A stretch of DNA of 36,800 nucleotides from DAMCZI01 sp032095175 (GCA_032095175.1 DAMCZI010000044.1:1-36800); one strand, 5' to 3'; positions 15,652-24,840 are shown, counted from the stretch's first letter. Numbers and translations are program-made. The notes: generated by a model not told the origin, from the sequence alone.

Positions 15652-17139
15652 GTGTTATTTAATTCAGTGGACTTTTTTATATTTTTTCCTATTGTTACAA
15701 TAATTTATTTTTTAATACCTTATAAAATACGATGGGTATGGTTACTTATAAGCAGTTATTATTTTTATATGTGCTGGAACCCTAAATATGCAGTATTAAT
15801 GGCTGTTTCAACAATAATTACATATGTAAGTGGTCTGCTCATAGAAAAAGCAGATAATATAGGTGATGAAAAAAAATCTATTAAATTAAAAAAGTTTTGG
15901 GTTTTTATGAGCTTTGCAAGTAATTTAAGCATTTTATTTTTATTTAAGTATTTTAAATTTTTTACTAGAACGATTACAAGGATATTTGCAATATTTAATA
16001 TTTCAATAGCAATACCAGTCTTTGATTTTTTACTTCCGGTTGGAATATCATTTTATACATTTCAAGCACTAAGCTACACCATGGATGTCTACAGAAAAGA
16101 TATTAGAGCTGAAAAGAATTTGGGTAAATATGCTCTATTCGTATCTTTTTTTCCTCAATTAGTTGCAGGTCCAATAGAAAAATCAAAGGATTTACTTTAT
16201 CAGTTTAATGAGAAGCATAATTTTGATTATAATAGAGCAAAAAGTGGACTTTTGTTAATGATATGGGGATATTTTCAAAAGGTATTGGTTGCAGATAGAT
16301 TAGCTATACTGGTTAATAAAGTATACAACAATCCATGGGACTATAAAGGTTTTGAGATAATAGTAGCGACTATTTTTTTTGCTTTTCAAATATACTGTGA
16401 TTTCTGCTCTTACTCGGATATAGCAAGGGGAGCTGCAGAGGTCATGGGATTTAGGTTGACTAAGAACTTTGAGAGACCATACTTCTCAAAATCAATAAAG
16501 GAATTTTGGAGACGCTGGCATATCACTCTTGGTGCATGGTTTAAGGACTATTTATATTTTCCTCTGGGAGGAAGTAGATGCAGTAAGTCAAGAAAGTATT
16601 TCAATATAATGGTGGTATTTTTAACAAGTGGTTTGTGGCATGGAGCAGCTATAAATTTTATCATTTGGGGAGGACTTCATGGTATTTATCAAGTGATAGG
16701 AGATATCCTCAAACCATCCAGAGAAAAACTGATAAAAGCATTTAAAATTAAACCAAATACATTTGTGTACAAGCTATTCCAGGTATTATTAACATTTATA
16801 TTAGTAGATTTTGCATGGATATTCTTTAGAGCCAATAGATTTTCAGATGCCAGAACGTTGATTACGAATATGATGAATTTTAACCCTGAGATATTTGTTA
16901 ATGGTTCTATTTATAATTTAGGATTGGGATCCAAGGATTTTATAATGGCAGTATTAAGTATAGTAATAGTTTTAATTATTAATATGCTGCAAAGGGATAA
17001 AAGTTTACGTGTTCAAATATCGAAGCAAAACACAGTATTCAGATGGACCTTATATTTAGCTGCGGTTCTTTCTATTCTAATATTTGGGATATATGGTCCG
17101 GGCTGTAGTGCTCAGCAGTTTATATATTTTCAATTTTAG
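15652..17139 (+). CDS. MBOAT-family membrane O-acyltransferase (AlgI/DltB type)
   Basis: This 495-residue, multi-helix membrane protein moves acyl groups across or onto an exported polymer. Family marks are the opening MLFNSVDFFIFFPIV, PVGISFYTFQALSYTMDVYR, FFPQLVAGPIEK, DYLYFPLGGSR and GLWHGAAINFIIWGGLHG, with the invariant His330. GTG 15652 is the start, preceded by AAGGAGGG; a nearby ATG is out of frame. The next gene, 11 bases on, is the SGNH-like partner usually paired with AlgI-type acyltransferases. The acceptor (alginate-like, teichoic acid or another cell-surface glycan) is not shown by the sequence. Confidence 0.92.
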   Translation: MLFNSVDFFIFFPIVTIIYFLIPYKIRWVWLLISSYYFYMCWNPKYAVLMAVSTIITYVSGLLIEKADNIGDEKKSIKLKKFWVFMSFASNLSILFLFKYFKFFTRTITRIFAIFNISIAIPVFDFLLPVGISFYTFQALSYTMDVYRKDIRAEKNLGKYALFVSFFPQLVAGPIEKSKDLLYQFNEKHNFDYNRAKSGLLLMIWGYFQKVLVADRLAILVNKVYNNPWDYKGFEIIVATIFFAFQIYCDFCSYSDIARGAAEVMGFRLTKNFERPYFSKSIKEFWRRWHITLGAWFKDYLYFPLGGSRCSKSRKYFNIMVVFLTSGLWHGAAINFIIWGGLHGIYQVIGDILKPSREKLIKAFKIKPNTFVYKLFQVLLTFILVDFAWIFFRANRFSDARTLITNMMNFNPEIFVNGSIYNLGLGSKDFIMAVLSIVIVLIINMLQRDKSLRVQISKQNTVFRWTLYLAAVLSILIFGIYGPGCSAQQFIYFQF

Positions 17140-17150
17140 GGGGAATATCC

Positions 17151-18209
17151 GTGATTAAAAAAGCAATTTATAAAGGCTCTCTTTTAATTTTAATAGTAAT
17201 GGTAATTGTTATTATTATTAATCCTGTATTTATAATGAAAACACAGCAGAGAGATAAACTAGTTCAGGGCTTGTATGAAAATACAGGGGATGCTTATGAT
17301 GTTGTATTTCTTGGCTCAAGCCATATGAATGCAGCAATTAATCCTAATGTGCTGTGGAATCAATATGGAATTACCAGCTATAATTATGCTACAGGTGGAC
17401 AACCTATGGAGGTTACCTATTATTTATTAAAAGAGGTATTGAAAAATCATAAGAAGCCAGTTGTTGTAGTTGACATATATTACTTGGGTTTAACTAATGA
17501 ATTTGGCGAAGAAGGTTATGTCAGAACAGTTATTGATAATATGAAATTTTCTAAAAACAAGGTTGAAGCCATTTTTAAGTGTACGCCAAGACCGCATTGG
17601 TTAAGTTATATATTTCCGATTTTTAAGTACCATGGAAGATGGAATGAATTAAGTAAGAAGGATTTAAATTTTGATACCTCTGGTGATTACTATTTGAAGG
17701 GCTTTGGTGATAACCATAAAATATATGGTAAAGATAATTCAGCAGATATTACAATAGAAGGAATGTCAGAAATTCCTCCAAAGGCAGAGGAGTATCTTTA
17801 TAAAATAATAGAATTATCTAAAAAGGAAGACTTTAAACTTATATTTACTAACTTCCCACATGATTATACTATTACAAATACTTCAAGTATTTGGCACAAA
17901 GAACCTCCAAAGATGTATAATAAGGTTTCTGAAATTGCAAAGAAAAACAATATTCCGTATATGGATTATTTTCATAAATCTGATGAGCTGGGTTTTGATT
18001 TTAAAGCAGATATGAATGACTCAAGCCACATGAATATTTGGGGGGCAAATAAAGTTACAGCTCATATTGGGAAGTATCTTAAGGAAAATTATGAACTGTC
18101 AGACCACCGTAATGATGTAAAATATGCAAAGTGGCAAGAAGACTATGATTACTACTTAAAAACTGAGAAGGCTGCCATTTTGAAAGCAGAAAAAGCGAAT
18201 AATAAATAA
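17151..18209 (+). CDS. SGNH/AlgJ-like exported partner of the MBOAT acyltransferase
   Basis: This 352-residue protein is anchored by one N-terminal helix (about residues 8-27) with the rest outside the membrane. The nucleophile region reads VVFLGSSHMNAAINP (GSSH around residue 55-58), and the catalytic Asp/His region reads DSSHMNIWGANKVT near residue 290, as in SGNH hydrolase-like proteins encoded next to MBOAT acyltransferases. GTG 17151 follows a GGGGGAA site. It ends with a Lys/Ala/Glu-rich tail. It is most likely the acetyl-handling second half of an O-acetylation pair; esterase action is the alternative. Confidence 0.85.
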   Translation: MIKKAIYKGSLLILIVMVIVIIINPVFIMKTQQRDKLVQGLYENTGDAYDVVFLGSSHMNAAINPNVLWNQYGITSYNYATGGQPMEVTYYLLKEVLKNHKKPVVVVDIYYLGLTNEFGEEGYVRTVIDNMKFSKNKVEAIFKCTPRPHWLSYIFPIFKYHGRWNELSKKDLNFDTSGDYYLKGFGDNHKIYGKDNSADITIEGMSEIPPKAEEYLYKIIELSKKEDFKLIFTNFPHDYTITNTSSIWHKEPPKMYNKVSEIAKKNNIPYMDYFHKSDELGFDFKADMNDSSHMNIWGANKVTAHIGKYLKENYELSDHRNDVKYAKWQEDYDYYLKTEKAAILKAEKANNK

Positions 18210-18315
18210 TAAGAAATAAAATTTAAAATGTGGAAGTATTAACATTCTATGTTGACCACAGCAGAATATTATAGTAGTATTACTTGTGTAAGTAAAATAT
18301 AATAATAAGCGATAT

Positions 18316-18412
18316 AACAATCCGGGGGAGCTGGTGTTGCCGGCTGAGAGAGAGAACGTGATTCTTTGACCCTATAACCTGATCTGGATAATTCCAGCGT
18401 AGGGAGAGATTT
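18316..18412 (+). promoter_or_regulatory. TPP riboswitch (THI element)
   Basis: The conserved TPP aptamer parts are present in order: CCGGGGGAGC, GGCTGAGAGAGA, GACCCTATAACCTGATCTGGA and TAATTCCAGCGTAGGGA. It sits in the leader of the tenA/thiZXY-like operon. The 3' arm (AGGGAGAGATTTTGTA) can pair with TACAATCTCCCT at 18434-18445, which is also the 5' arm of the terminator. This gives the usual either/or switch: bound TPP favours termination. Confidence 0.96.
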
Positions 18413-18432
18413 TGTATTTTTTTGGATTAAAG

Positions 18433-18463
18433 GTACAATCTCCCTGAGATATGTACTTTTTTT
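18433..18463 (+). terminator. Riboswitch-controlled terminator
   Basis: GTACAATCTC (18433-18442) pairs with GAGAT and TGTAC (18446-18456, one bulged A) around a CCT loop and is followed by TTTTTTT. Its 5' arm can instead pair with the 3' end of the TPP aptamer, making it the expression platform. Confidence 0.9.
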
Positions 18464-18502
18464 ATTTTTTGAAAATTTAAAATGAAGAAGGGAGTGCTAA
18501 AA

Positions 18503-19162
18503 ATGAAATTTACAAATGATTTATACGAAAGTGTCAAGGATATATGGAATTCATATTATGAACATCCATTTGTAAAGGGGATAGGTGAAGGTACTTTGGA
18601 TGTGGATAAATTCAAATTTTATATGATTCAGGATTACATTTATCTTTTGGATTATGCAAAGGTATATGCTCTTGGGGTAGTCAAAGCCAATACTGAAGAG
18701 GTAATGCAGGGATTTTCGGCTATGGTTAATAACATATTAAATGGTGAAATGAGCATACACCGTTCCTACATGAAAAGAATTGGTATTACTTCCGAGGAGG
18801 TTAAAAACACAAAGGCTTCTTTAACAAACCTATCATATACTCACTATATGCTTGCAGTAGCCAATAATGGAACTTTAGCAGAGCTTACAGTTTCTCTTTT
18901 GGCTTGTATGTGGAGCTATTTGGAGATCGGAAGAAACCTCAGCAGAATACCAGGCTCTACAGAACATGAATTCTATGGAGAGTGGATAAGAGGATATATT
19001 TCAGAAGAATACAGAAAAGATACACAGTGGGTTATAGACTTGGTAGATGAGCTTGCAGAAAACATGTCAGGAAAAGAAAAGGAAAGATTAAGGAATATAT
19101 TTATAAATACCAGCAGGTATGAGTACTTATTCTGGGATATGGCATATAACAAGGGGATGTAA
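18503..19162 (+). CDS. tenA: TenA-family thiaminase II / aminopyrimidine aminohydrolase
   Basis: This 219-residue TenA-like enzyme salvages thiamine breakdown products (aminopyrimidine hydrolysis to HMP). Active-site regions seen are FYMIQDYIYLLDYAKVYA (the Asp/Tyr pair), SLLACMWSYLEIGR (catalytic Cys) and the terminal RYEYLFWDMAYN (catalytic Glu). ATG 18503 is chosen because GGGAG lies 8 bases upstream; the in-frame ATG 18482 places that site inside the gene. It is controlled by the TPP riboswitch and terminator just upstream. It is followed 4 bases after its stop by an ABC transporter for thiamine pyrimidine precursors. Confidence 0.93.
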   Translation: MKFTNDLYESVKDIWNSYYEHPFVKGIGEGTLDVDKFKFYMIQDYIYLLDYAKVYALGVVKANTEEVMQGFSAMVNNILNGEMSIHRSYMKRIGITSEEVKNTKASLTNLSYTHYMLAVANNGTLAELTVSLLACMWSYLEIGRNLSRIPGSTEHEFYGEWIRGYISEEYRKDTQWVIDLVDELAENMSGKEKERLRNIFINTSRYEYLFWDMAYNKGM

Positions 19163-19166
19163 TTCT

Positions 19167-19919
19167 ATGCTTGAATTTTGTAATGTTGATTTTAAATATG
19201 ATAACAATCAGGAATTGCTTATAAAGAATCTTAATTTTAATGTTAATAAGGGAGAATTTGTAAGCATTGTTGGGCCAAGTGGCTGTGGAAAAAGTACAAT
19301 ATTCAGATTGATTTTAGGTTTGGAACAGTCATCAAAGGGTGAAATACATATTAATGGTAATAGGATAGAAAAACAGAACAACTGCATTGGATACATGCCT
19401 CAGAGGGATTTATTAATACCTTGGAGGACTATCCTATCAAATGCTTCACTGCCTTTAGAAATAAAGGGTATGAAGCCAAAAGAGGCCTCTAAAAAGGCTG
19501 AAGATTATTTAAACCTCTTTGGATTAGGTATGTACAAGGATAAGTACCCTAAGGATTTATCAGGAGGCATGAGACAAAGAGTATCCTTTATAAGAACGCT
19601 GCTTACAGGTGCAGAGGTTCTGCTTTTAGATGAGCCCTTTAGTGCTCTTGATGCAATAACAAAAATAAATATGCAGGAGTGGCTTATATCACAGTGGTCC
19701 AAGCTAAATAAAACCATATTATTTATAACCCATGATGTAGAGGAAGCTCTTTTTTTATCAAATAAGATATTTATAATAACTGAAAAGCCTATAACAAAAT
19801 TAAACGGAATAGAAGTGCCCGTAAGTTATCCAAGGGACAGACACATGTTAAGCTTACCTGAGATATTATCAATAAAGGAAGACCTGGTAAATCAATTAAA
19901 GCAGAGGAATGAAATATGA
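19167..19919 (+). CDS. thiZ: ABC ATPase of a thiamine-precursor importer (ThiZ-like)
   Basis: This 250-residue ATPase has Walker A GPSGCGKST, a Q-loop in GYMPQRDLLIPW, the signature LSGGMRQRVSFIRTL, Walker B LLLDEPFSALD and the switch His in FITHD. ATG 19167 starts after an AAGGGGA site; an in-frame ATG inside tenA is unlikely. It overlaps the permease by 4 bases (ATGA). Position inside a TPP-riboswitch operon with tenA indicates uptake of formylaminopyrimidine or a similar thiamine fragment, as for ThiXYZ. Confidence 0.9.
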   Translation: MLEFCNVDFKYDNNQELLIKNLNFNVNKGEFVSIVGPSGCGKSTIFRLILGLEQSSKGEIHINGNRIEKQNNCIGYMPQRDLLIPWRTILSNASLPLEIKGMKPKEASKKAEDYLNLFGLGMYKDKYPKDLSGGMRQRVSFIRTLLTGAEVLLLDEPFSALDAITKINMQEWLISQWSKLNKTILFITHDVEEALFLSNKIFIITEKPITKLNGIEVPVSYPRDRHMLSLPEILSIKEDLVNQLKQRNEI

Positions 19920-20659
19920 AAAAGTATAGATCATCAATAATAGTAGGTATTCTATTTTTAGTTATATGGGAAGCCGCTGCAAAATATATAAATGCAATGT
20001 ATATACTTCCTTCCCCAAGTGGAATATTAAAAAAAATCTGGGAGCTTAAAGAGATTTTATTTTTGATCCATCTTCCAGCTACCCTTTTGGTTACTTTCAT
20101 AGGGCTATTAATATCAATAGTTTTAGGAGTAGCTTTAGCAATTGCCATGAATTTAAATGAGAAAATTCAAAGGGCAATATACCCAATTGTAGTGGTGACA
20201 CAAACTATTCCTATAACTGCTCTAGCTCCAATATTTGTACTTTGGTTTGGATACAGCATCTGGAGTAAGGTCGTGGTTACTATATTAATTACCTTTTTCC
20301 CGATAACCGTAAATGTGTACGATGGTTTGCGTTCTACAAGAAGGGATATGGAGGAGCTTTTAATTACATTTGGTGCAAGTAAAAAGGATATATTCATTAA
20401 ATTAAAGCTTCCTTCAGCACTACCATATTTTTTTTCTGCACTAAAAATAGCTGTGCCCCTTAGTGTAATAGGTGCTGCAATTAGCGAGTGGCTTGGAGCA
20501 CAAAGCGGACTTGGGTATTTTAGCAAGAGAATGATGACACAGATGGATGGAGCAGGAGTATTTGCACCTATATGCATTTTATCAATTGCTGCATTAGTAT
20601 TGGTTTCTATTATTAATATTTTAGAAAATAAAGTAGTTAAGTGGAGGAATGAATCATGA
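19916..20659 (+). CDS. thiX: ABC permease of a thiamine-precursor importer (ThiX-like)
   Basis: This 247-residue permease has about six helices, the ILPSPSGILKKIWEL opening and an EAA loop, LITFGASKKDIFIKLKLPS. It overlaps the ATPase by ATGA and the binding-protein gene by ATGA, giving a tightly coupled set. The family is SsuC/TauC/ThiX; the thiamine context decides the call. Confidence 0.9.
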   Translation: MKKYRSSIIVGILFLVIWEAAAKYINAMYILPSPSGILKKIWELKEILFLIHLPATLLVTFIGLLISIVLGVALAIAMNLNEKIQRAIYPIVVVTQTIPITALAPIFVLWFGYSIWSKVVVTILITFFPITVNVYDGLRSTRRDMEELLITFGASKKDIFIKLKLPSALPYFFSALKIAVPLSVIGAAISEWLGAQSGLGYFSKRMMTQMDGAGVFAPICILSIAALVLVSIINILENKVVKWRNES

Positions 20660-21672
20660 AAAAAACAGTACGAGTCTTATTTGTTGCCATTTTATTGGTT
20701 TGTTTTACCTTTACAGGTTGTACAAGCAAAAATAATACTTCCAGTCAGACCCAAAAGCTTGAGGATGTTGATATAGTGCTGGACTGGTATCCCAATGCAT
20801 TACATAGCTTTATATATGCAGCCATAGAAAATGGATACTACAAGGAAGAAGGATTAAATGTAAATATAAAGTTTCCATCAAATCCTACAGATCCTCTTAC
20901 CCTACCAGCAGCAGGAAAGGCAACAATAGGTATTTATTATCAGCCTGATATTGTTATAGCCAGAGCCAATGAAAAGGTTCCTGTAAAATCCATTGGAGCT
21001 TTAGTGCATACACCTTTGAATGTTATCATTTCACTAAAGGAAAAAAATATAAATTCACCAAAGGAGCTTTCAGGAAAAACAGTTGGATTTTCTGGAAATC
21101 CTCTAAATGTAGAATATGTTAAGACCATGGTAAAGGAAGATGGAGGAGATCCAAACTCAGTGAATATAATAGATGTAGGCTTTGAGCTTTTATCATCCAT
21201 GGTAACAAAGAAGGTTGATGCTACAACCGGAGGTCTAATAAACCACGAGGTTCCAGTATTAAGACATGAAGGCCATGAAGTAAACTATTTTGATCCTTCA
21301 AAGTATGGAGTACCAAATTATTATGAAGCTGTATTTGTTACCAGTGACAATACACTAAAAGAAAAGCCAGAAACCTTAAAGAAATTTTTAAGAGCCTCCA
21401 AAAAAGGATTTGAATACACAAAAAATAATCCTGACAAGTCCCTTAAAATATTAATGGACAACCAACAAAAGGACAACTTCCCACTAATTGATTCCGTTGA
21501 AAAAGAAAGCATAAGCATACTTCTCCCCAAGATGGAATCACAAAACGAACCCTTCCTATACCAAGACAAAAAAGTCTGGGAGCAAAACATAAACTGGCTC
21601 TACGAAAAAGGAATGCTCAAGGAAAAGGTTAACCCCGAAGACTTCTACGTAAACCTAGAAACCCTAAAATAG
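20656..21672 (+). CDS. thiY: NMT1/THI5-like binding lipoprotein (ThiY-like)
   Basis: This 338-residue lipoprotein (Cys22 after FTFTG) has the NMT1/THI5 fold: VDIVLDWYPNALHSFIYAA, GYYKEEGLNVNIKFPSNPTD, GIYYQPDIVIAR and PLNVIISLKEKNINSPKELSGKTVGFSG. The WYPN start and Y-rich cleft resemble ThiY, which binds N-formyl-aminopyrimidine. It is the last gene of the TPP-controlled operon and is followed by a strong terminator. In the last ~250 bases codon choice changes towards C-ending codons (AAC, GAC, TTC, CCC, CTC), unlike the rest of the gene and its neighbours. Confidence 0.9.
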   Translation: MKKTVRVLFVAILLVCFTFTGCTSKNNTSSQTQKLEDVDIVLDWYPNALHSFIYAAIENGYYKEEGLNVNIKFPSNPTDPLTLPAAGKATIGIYYQPDIVIARANEKVPVKSIGALVHTPLNVIISLKEKNINSPKELSGKTVGFSGNPLNVEYVKTMVKEDGGDPNSVNIIDVGFELLSSMVTKKVDATTGGLINHEVPVLRHEGHEVNYFDPSKYGVPNYYEAVFVTSDNTLKEKPETLKKFLRASKKGFEYTKNNPDKSLKILMDNQQKDNFPLIDSVEKESISILLPKMESQNEPFLYQDKKVWEQNINWLYEKGMLKEKVNPEDFYVNLETLK

Positions 21673-21700
21673 CTTCCTTAAAACTTAAAGTTATAATATA

Positions 21701-21769
21701 GGGATAATGCGTAGCATCCTACCCAGGTCTATTACAGATAAATTTAGGTAGGATGCTGCGCATTTTCCC
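21701..21769 (+). terminator. Long hairpin terminator after the thiamine operon
   Basis: A stem of about 23 bases (GGGATAATGCGTAGCATCCT onward at 21701, with GGTAGGATGCTGCGCATTTT ending near 21766) has the symmetric outer pair GGGA/TCCC. The T run lies partly within the right arm. It ends the thiamine operon. Confidence 0.75.
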
Positions 21770-21872
21770 TATTTAATGAATAAAAGGTGTAAAAATGTTT
21801 ACTAATTGTCGGATTATAATATAATAGTAGTTAGAAGTGGAAAGTAATATTATTGAAAAGGGAAGATTTTAG

Positions 21873-22505
21873 ATGGATGAAAAAAAGAAGATGAGTAAAT
21901 TGTTTCAGAAAAAACTTAAGAAAGAAAAAACGCTAATAGATGTGGCATATGAGCTCTTTATATCCAAGGGAGTAAATGAAACTGCGATTGACGATATCGT
22001 TAAAAAGGCAGGAGTGGCAAAGGGGACATTTTATCTGTATTTTAAAGACAAGTATGATATTATTGACAAAATAATACTTAAAAAGACTACACTTATTATA
22101 GAAGAAACCCTTGATGTGCTAAACAAACAGGAAATTGCGGATTTTTCAGATAGAACAATATTTTTTATAGATTATATAATCGAAGCATTGAGAAAGGATA
22201 AAAGGCTTTTAAAATTAATATATAAAAATCTTTCATGGGGTCTGTTTAGAAAAGCAATTGCAAATCCAGAACAAAACAATAGAATGGATGAAATAATAAA
22301 AGAACTTATGAAAAATCTAAAAATCTCTGATTCCAACTATGGAGAGCTTGAAAAAACATTATTTATGATAATTGAGCTTACAGGCTCTGTATGCTATAGC
22401 TCCATAATACTTGAGGAACCGGATAATATAGATGCAATGAAGCCAATATTATTTAAGATAATAAGAAAAATGCTTCCTGAAGCGAACACCATTAAGAAAG
22501 AATAA
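21873..22505 (+). CDS. TetR/AcrR-family transcriptional regulator
   Basis: This 210-residue regulator has an N-terminal TetR helix-turn-helix: IDVAYELFISKGVNETAIDD, then IVKKAGVAKGTFYLYFKDKYDI. The C-terminal helical ligand domain has no recognisable specificity. Its nearest neighbour on the same strand, 71 bases on, is a deacetylase-like lipoprotein, which may be a target; the sequence gives no operator that I can assign. A TATAATATAAT-like -10 region lies upstream near 21816-21826. Confidence 0.9.
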   Translation: MDEKKKMSKLFQKKLKKEKTLIDVAYELFISKGVNETAIDDIVKKAGVAKGTFYLYFKDKYDIIDKIILKKTTLIIEETLDVLNKQEIADFSDRTIFFIDYIIEALRKDKRLLKLIYKNLSWGLFRKAIANPEQNNRMDEIIKELMKNLKISDSNYGELEKTLFMIIELTGSVCYSSIILEEPDNIDAMKPILFKIIRKMLPEANTIKKE

Positions 22506-22576
22506 AAAAAGTAGCATTACGCATAAAGGAAGCTATTATATATATTAACTATTATATTTTTGAAGGGATGGGGAAA

Positions 22577-23965
22577 ATGAAAAAGCGTTTATCACTTTTT
22601 TTAGCAGCAATAATTTTTACTTCTGCCTTTACTTTTTATGGGTGTCAAAGTACATCTGCCGGCAGCCATGGCTCTGAAAACGTACCTGTTGAAAATAATG
22701 ATGAAATAAATGAAACAATAAGAAAGGCGGAAGACCTAAGGAAAAATGGGGATTATTTAGATGCAATAAAAACAATAGATGGAACAATAGAAAAAAATCA
22801 GGATGAAAGACTCAAAAAGCTTCGTGAAGAGATTATTGCAGAATATAAATTTAATATAATCCCTAAGGCGAATTCTATGGTTATGAAATATGATTATAGC
22901 GGCGCTAAGGCTTTACTTGATGAGATATATCCTTTTGTATCTGATGATGATAAGGAAATTAAAAAGCTTTATGAAACATGTGCTGCATTTCAGGAACTTG
23001 TACCATATACAGGACCGGTGGAACATATTTTTTTCCACCCCTTAATTGCATATCCTGAACTAGCCTTTGATGGCGACTATATATCTAAGGGATTTGATAA
23101 TTATTTTGTTACAGTTCCAGAATTTAAAAGAGTTATTGAACAGCTCTATGCAAATAATTATGTGTTAATCGATATTAGATTGATTTATGAAAGTGATGAT
23201 AAGGGAAAGGTTACACCAAAAAAATTAATGCTTCCAAAGGGTAAAAAGCCAATTGTTTTATCAATGGATGACTATAACTTTTTAAAATATATGCGTAAAA
23301 ACGGCTGCGTTCATGGCTTAGCTCTCAATGAGGAGGGTAATGTTGTAACCTATACCGATTCAAAGGATGGAAAAAGAACATATTCTGATGATAATGAGGT
23401 AGTTCCAATACTTGATAGATTTGTAAAGGAGCATCCGGATTTCTCCTTTGGAGGAGCAAAGGGTGCAATAGCCCTAAATGGTTATGAGGGTGCACTAGGA
23501 TTTCCGACTGATGAAATGAACGCTCCTAATTACAGCAAAAATCTTGAGGCAGCAAGGGCGGTTGCAAACCGATTAAAGGAGACAGGCTGGATATTTGCAT
23601 GTCACAGCTATAGCCACTATTCGCCAAGTAAAAGAACCTATGAACAGTTTAAATATGATGTTGATAAATGGATAAAGGAAGTTGTGCCTGTGGTAGGCAA
23701 AACGGATGTGTATATTTACCCCTTTGGTGAGCAAATTAAAGCAAAGGATCCAAAGTTTCAGTATATGCTTAAAAGTGGTTATAGAATCTTTTGTGGGGTA
23801 AGCTCAAAACCATATTTGAAATTCCATGATAACTATGCAGTACAGCAGAGACGAAATATTGATGGAATATCTCTAGGCGACAAAAGGCTTTCTGATATAC
23901 TTGATGCAAGTAAAATCATAGACCCTATTAGACCATCATATAAAGCTAGAAATGAAAAAAAGTAG
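22577..23965 (+). CDS. Polysaccharide deacetylase-like (NodB/CE4) lipoprotein
   Basis: This exported protein of about 462 residues probably acts on cell-wall or surface sugar polymers. The signal peptide ends FTFYGC (atypical lipobox). A helical region rich in charged residues (about 40-130) follows, and then the NodB domain: IVLSMDDYN (Asp231/Asp232 metal and base), ACHSYSHYSPS (His343/His347 metal ligands) and DVYIYPFGEQ (motif 3). ATG 22577 is preferred because AAGGGATGGGG lies directly upstream; ATG 22568 in frame has a site too close. The TetR gene precedes it. Deacetylase activity is inferred from motifs. Confidence 0.85.
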   Translation: MKKRLSLFLAAIIFTSAFTFYGCQSTSAGSHGSENVPVENNDEINETIRKAEDLRKNGDYLDAIKTIDGTIEKNQDERLKKLREEIIAEYKFNIIPKANSMVMKYDYSGAKALLDEIYPFVSDDDKEIKKLYETCAAFQELVPYTGPVEHIFFHPLIAYPELAFDGDYISKGFDNYFVTVPEFKRVIEQLYANNYVLIDIRLIYESDDKGKVTPKKLMLPKGKKPIVLSMDDYNFLKYMRKNGCVHGLALNEEGNVVTYTDSKDGKRTYSDDNEVVPILDRFVKEHPDFSFGGAKGAIALNGYEGALGFPTDEMNAPNYSKNLEAARAVANRLKETGWIFACHSYSHYSPSKRTYEQFKYDVDKWIKEVVPVVGKTDVYIYPFGEQIKAKDPKFQYMLKSGYRIFCGVSSKPYLKFHDNYAVQQRRNIDGISLGDKRLSDILDASKIIDPIRPSYKARNEKK

Positions 23966-23988
23966 ATAGATGAGGAGAATCAGCAGCA

Positions 23989-24327
23989 ATGAATATACAG
24001 ATTTTTGGTGTGAAAAAGTGCTTTGATACAAAAAAGGCAGAGAGGTACTTTAAAGAAAGAAGAATAAAATATCAATTCATTGATTTAAAGGAAAAGGCCT
24101 TAAGCAAGGGAGAGCTCCAGAGTGTTAAAGCTGCAGTGGGACTTGTAAACCTTATAAATAAGGAGTCAAAGGATTATACAAGGCTAAACCTTCAGCACAT
24201 TGTTAACGACAGTGTTAAGGAGGAAATACTTCTAAACAATCCTGAGCTTTACAAGACTCCTGTTGTACGCAATGGAAGACAGGCTACAGTTGGTTATCAA
24301 CCTGATGTTTGGAAGACCTGGGAGTAG
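23989..24327 (+). CDS. ArsC/Spx-family thioredoxin-fold protein
   Basis: This 112-residue protein has the ArsC-like layout: IFGVKKCFDTKKAERYFKER with one N-terminal Cys (residue 11), then IKYQFIDLK, and PVVRNGRQATVGY near the end (cis-Pro region TPVVRNG). The second Cys of classical arsenate reductases is missing from the first motif, as in YffB/Spx-like members. No arsenic genes are nearby, so arsenate reduction is not supported. A regulatory or glutathione-type redox role is the alternative. GAGGAGA precedes the ATG. Confidence 0.85.
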   Translation: MNIQIFGVKKCFDTKKAERYFKERRIKYQFIDLKEKALSKGELQSVKAAVGLVNLINKESKDYTRLNLQHIVNDSVKEEILLNNPELYKTPVVRNGRQATVGYQPDVWKTWE

Positions 24328-24392
24328 TTTTTAAATATCAAATAAGATAGTATATAATATAATTAAGATAAAATGAAATTGGGGGGATTTTT

Positions 24393-24803
24393 GTGTGTTA
24401 TTTTATGTTTGCAATAACTGAAAATGAAATTGACCCAGTTGTAATTGATAAAAACGAGAAGTATGATCTCTACATAAGGGATTATACAGCCTTTGTTAAG
24501 GATGCAAATAAAAATCAATATTACTATGACATAAGCAATGGACATTGTGCTTGTGAGATCGTTGTTAGTTCCTTCAGTAATATAAACGAGGTGAAGGAAC
24601 TCCTTAGAAGCTTAAGGGGAAAAGGGAGTTTTAGATTTGTTGTAATTGATAGTGAAGATGAGGAAAAATACCTTTCTCTTGAGCATAATCAGGAATTTGA
24701 AAAGACTCTTCTAAGCTTTGAAAAGGAAAAAATAAAAATAGATAATCTTTTGGAAAAGTATCCAAATACCTTGGATTTCAACAAGGTTTATATAGTAGAA
24801 TAA
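24393..24803 (+). CDS. Hypothetical protein of 136 residues
   Basis: A GTG start at 24393 follows a GGGGGGA site. The protein is soluble and acidic with a mixed alpha/beta look, a Cys pair in HCACE and a Glu/Lys-rich C-terminal helix. I do not recognise a family. It lies just downstream of the ArsC-like gene in the same direction and ends at a hairpin shared with the convergent gene. Confidence 0.65.
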   Translation: MCYFMFAITENEIDPVVIDKNEKYDLYIRDYTAFVKDANKNQYYYDISNGHCACEIVVSSFSNINEVKELLRSLRGKGSFRFVVIDSEDEEKYLSLEHNQEFEKTLLSFEKEKIKIDNLLEKYPNTLDFNKVYIVE

Positions 24804-24808
24804 AAACA

Positions 24809-24834
24809 GCCCAGAGGGTATATGCTCTCTGGGC
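24809..24834 (-). terminator. Terminator between convergent genes
   Basis: GCCCAGAG (24809-24816) pairs with CTCTGGGC (24827-24834). On the minus strand it is followed by TGTTTTTA, a better T run than on the plus strand, so it mainly ends the DUF4153 gene. It may also help stop the plus-strand transcript. Confidence 0.75.
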
Positions 24835-24840
24835 TTGTTG

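Noticed and set aside
23989..24327. Arsenate reductase call
   Set aside because: No arsenic genes are near and the active-site Cys context is that of general ArsC/Spx-like proteins.
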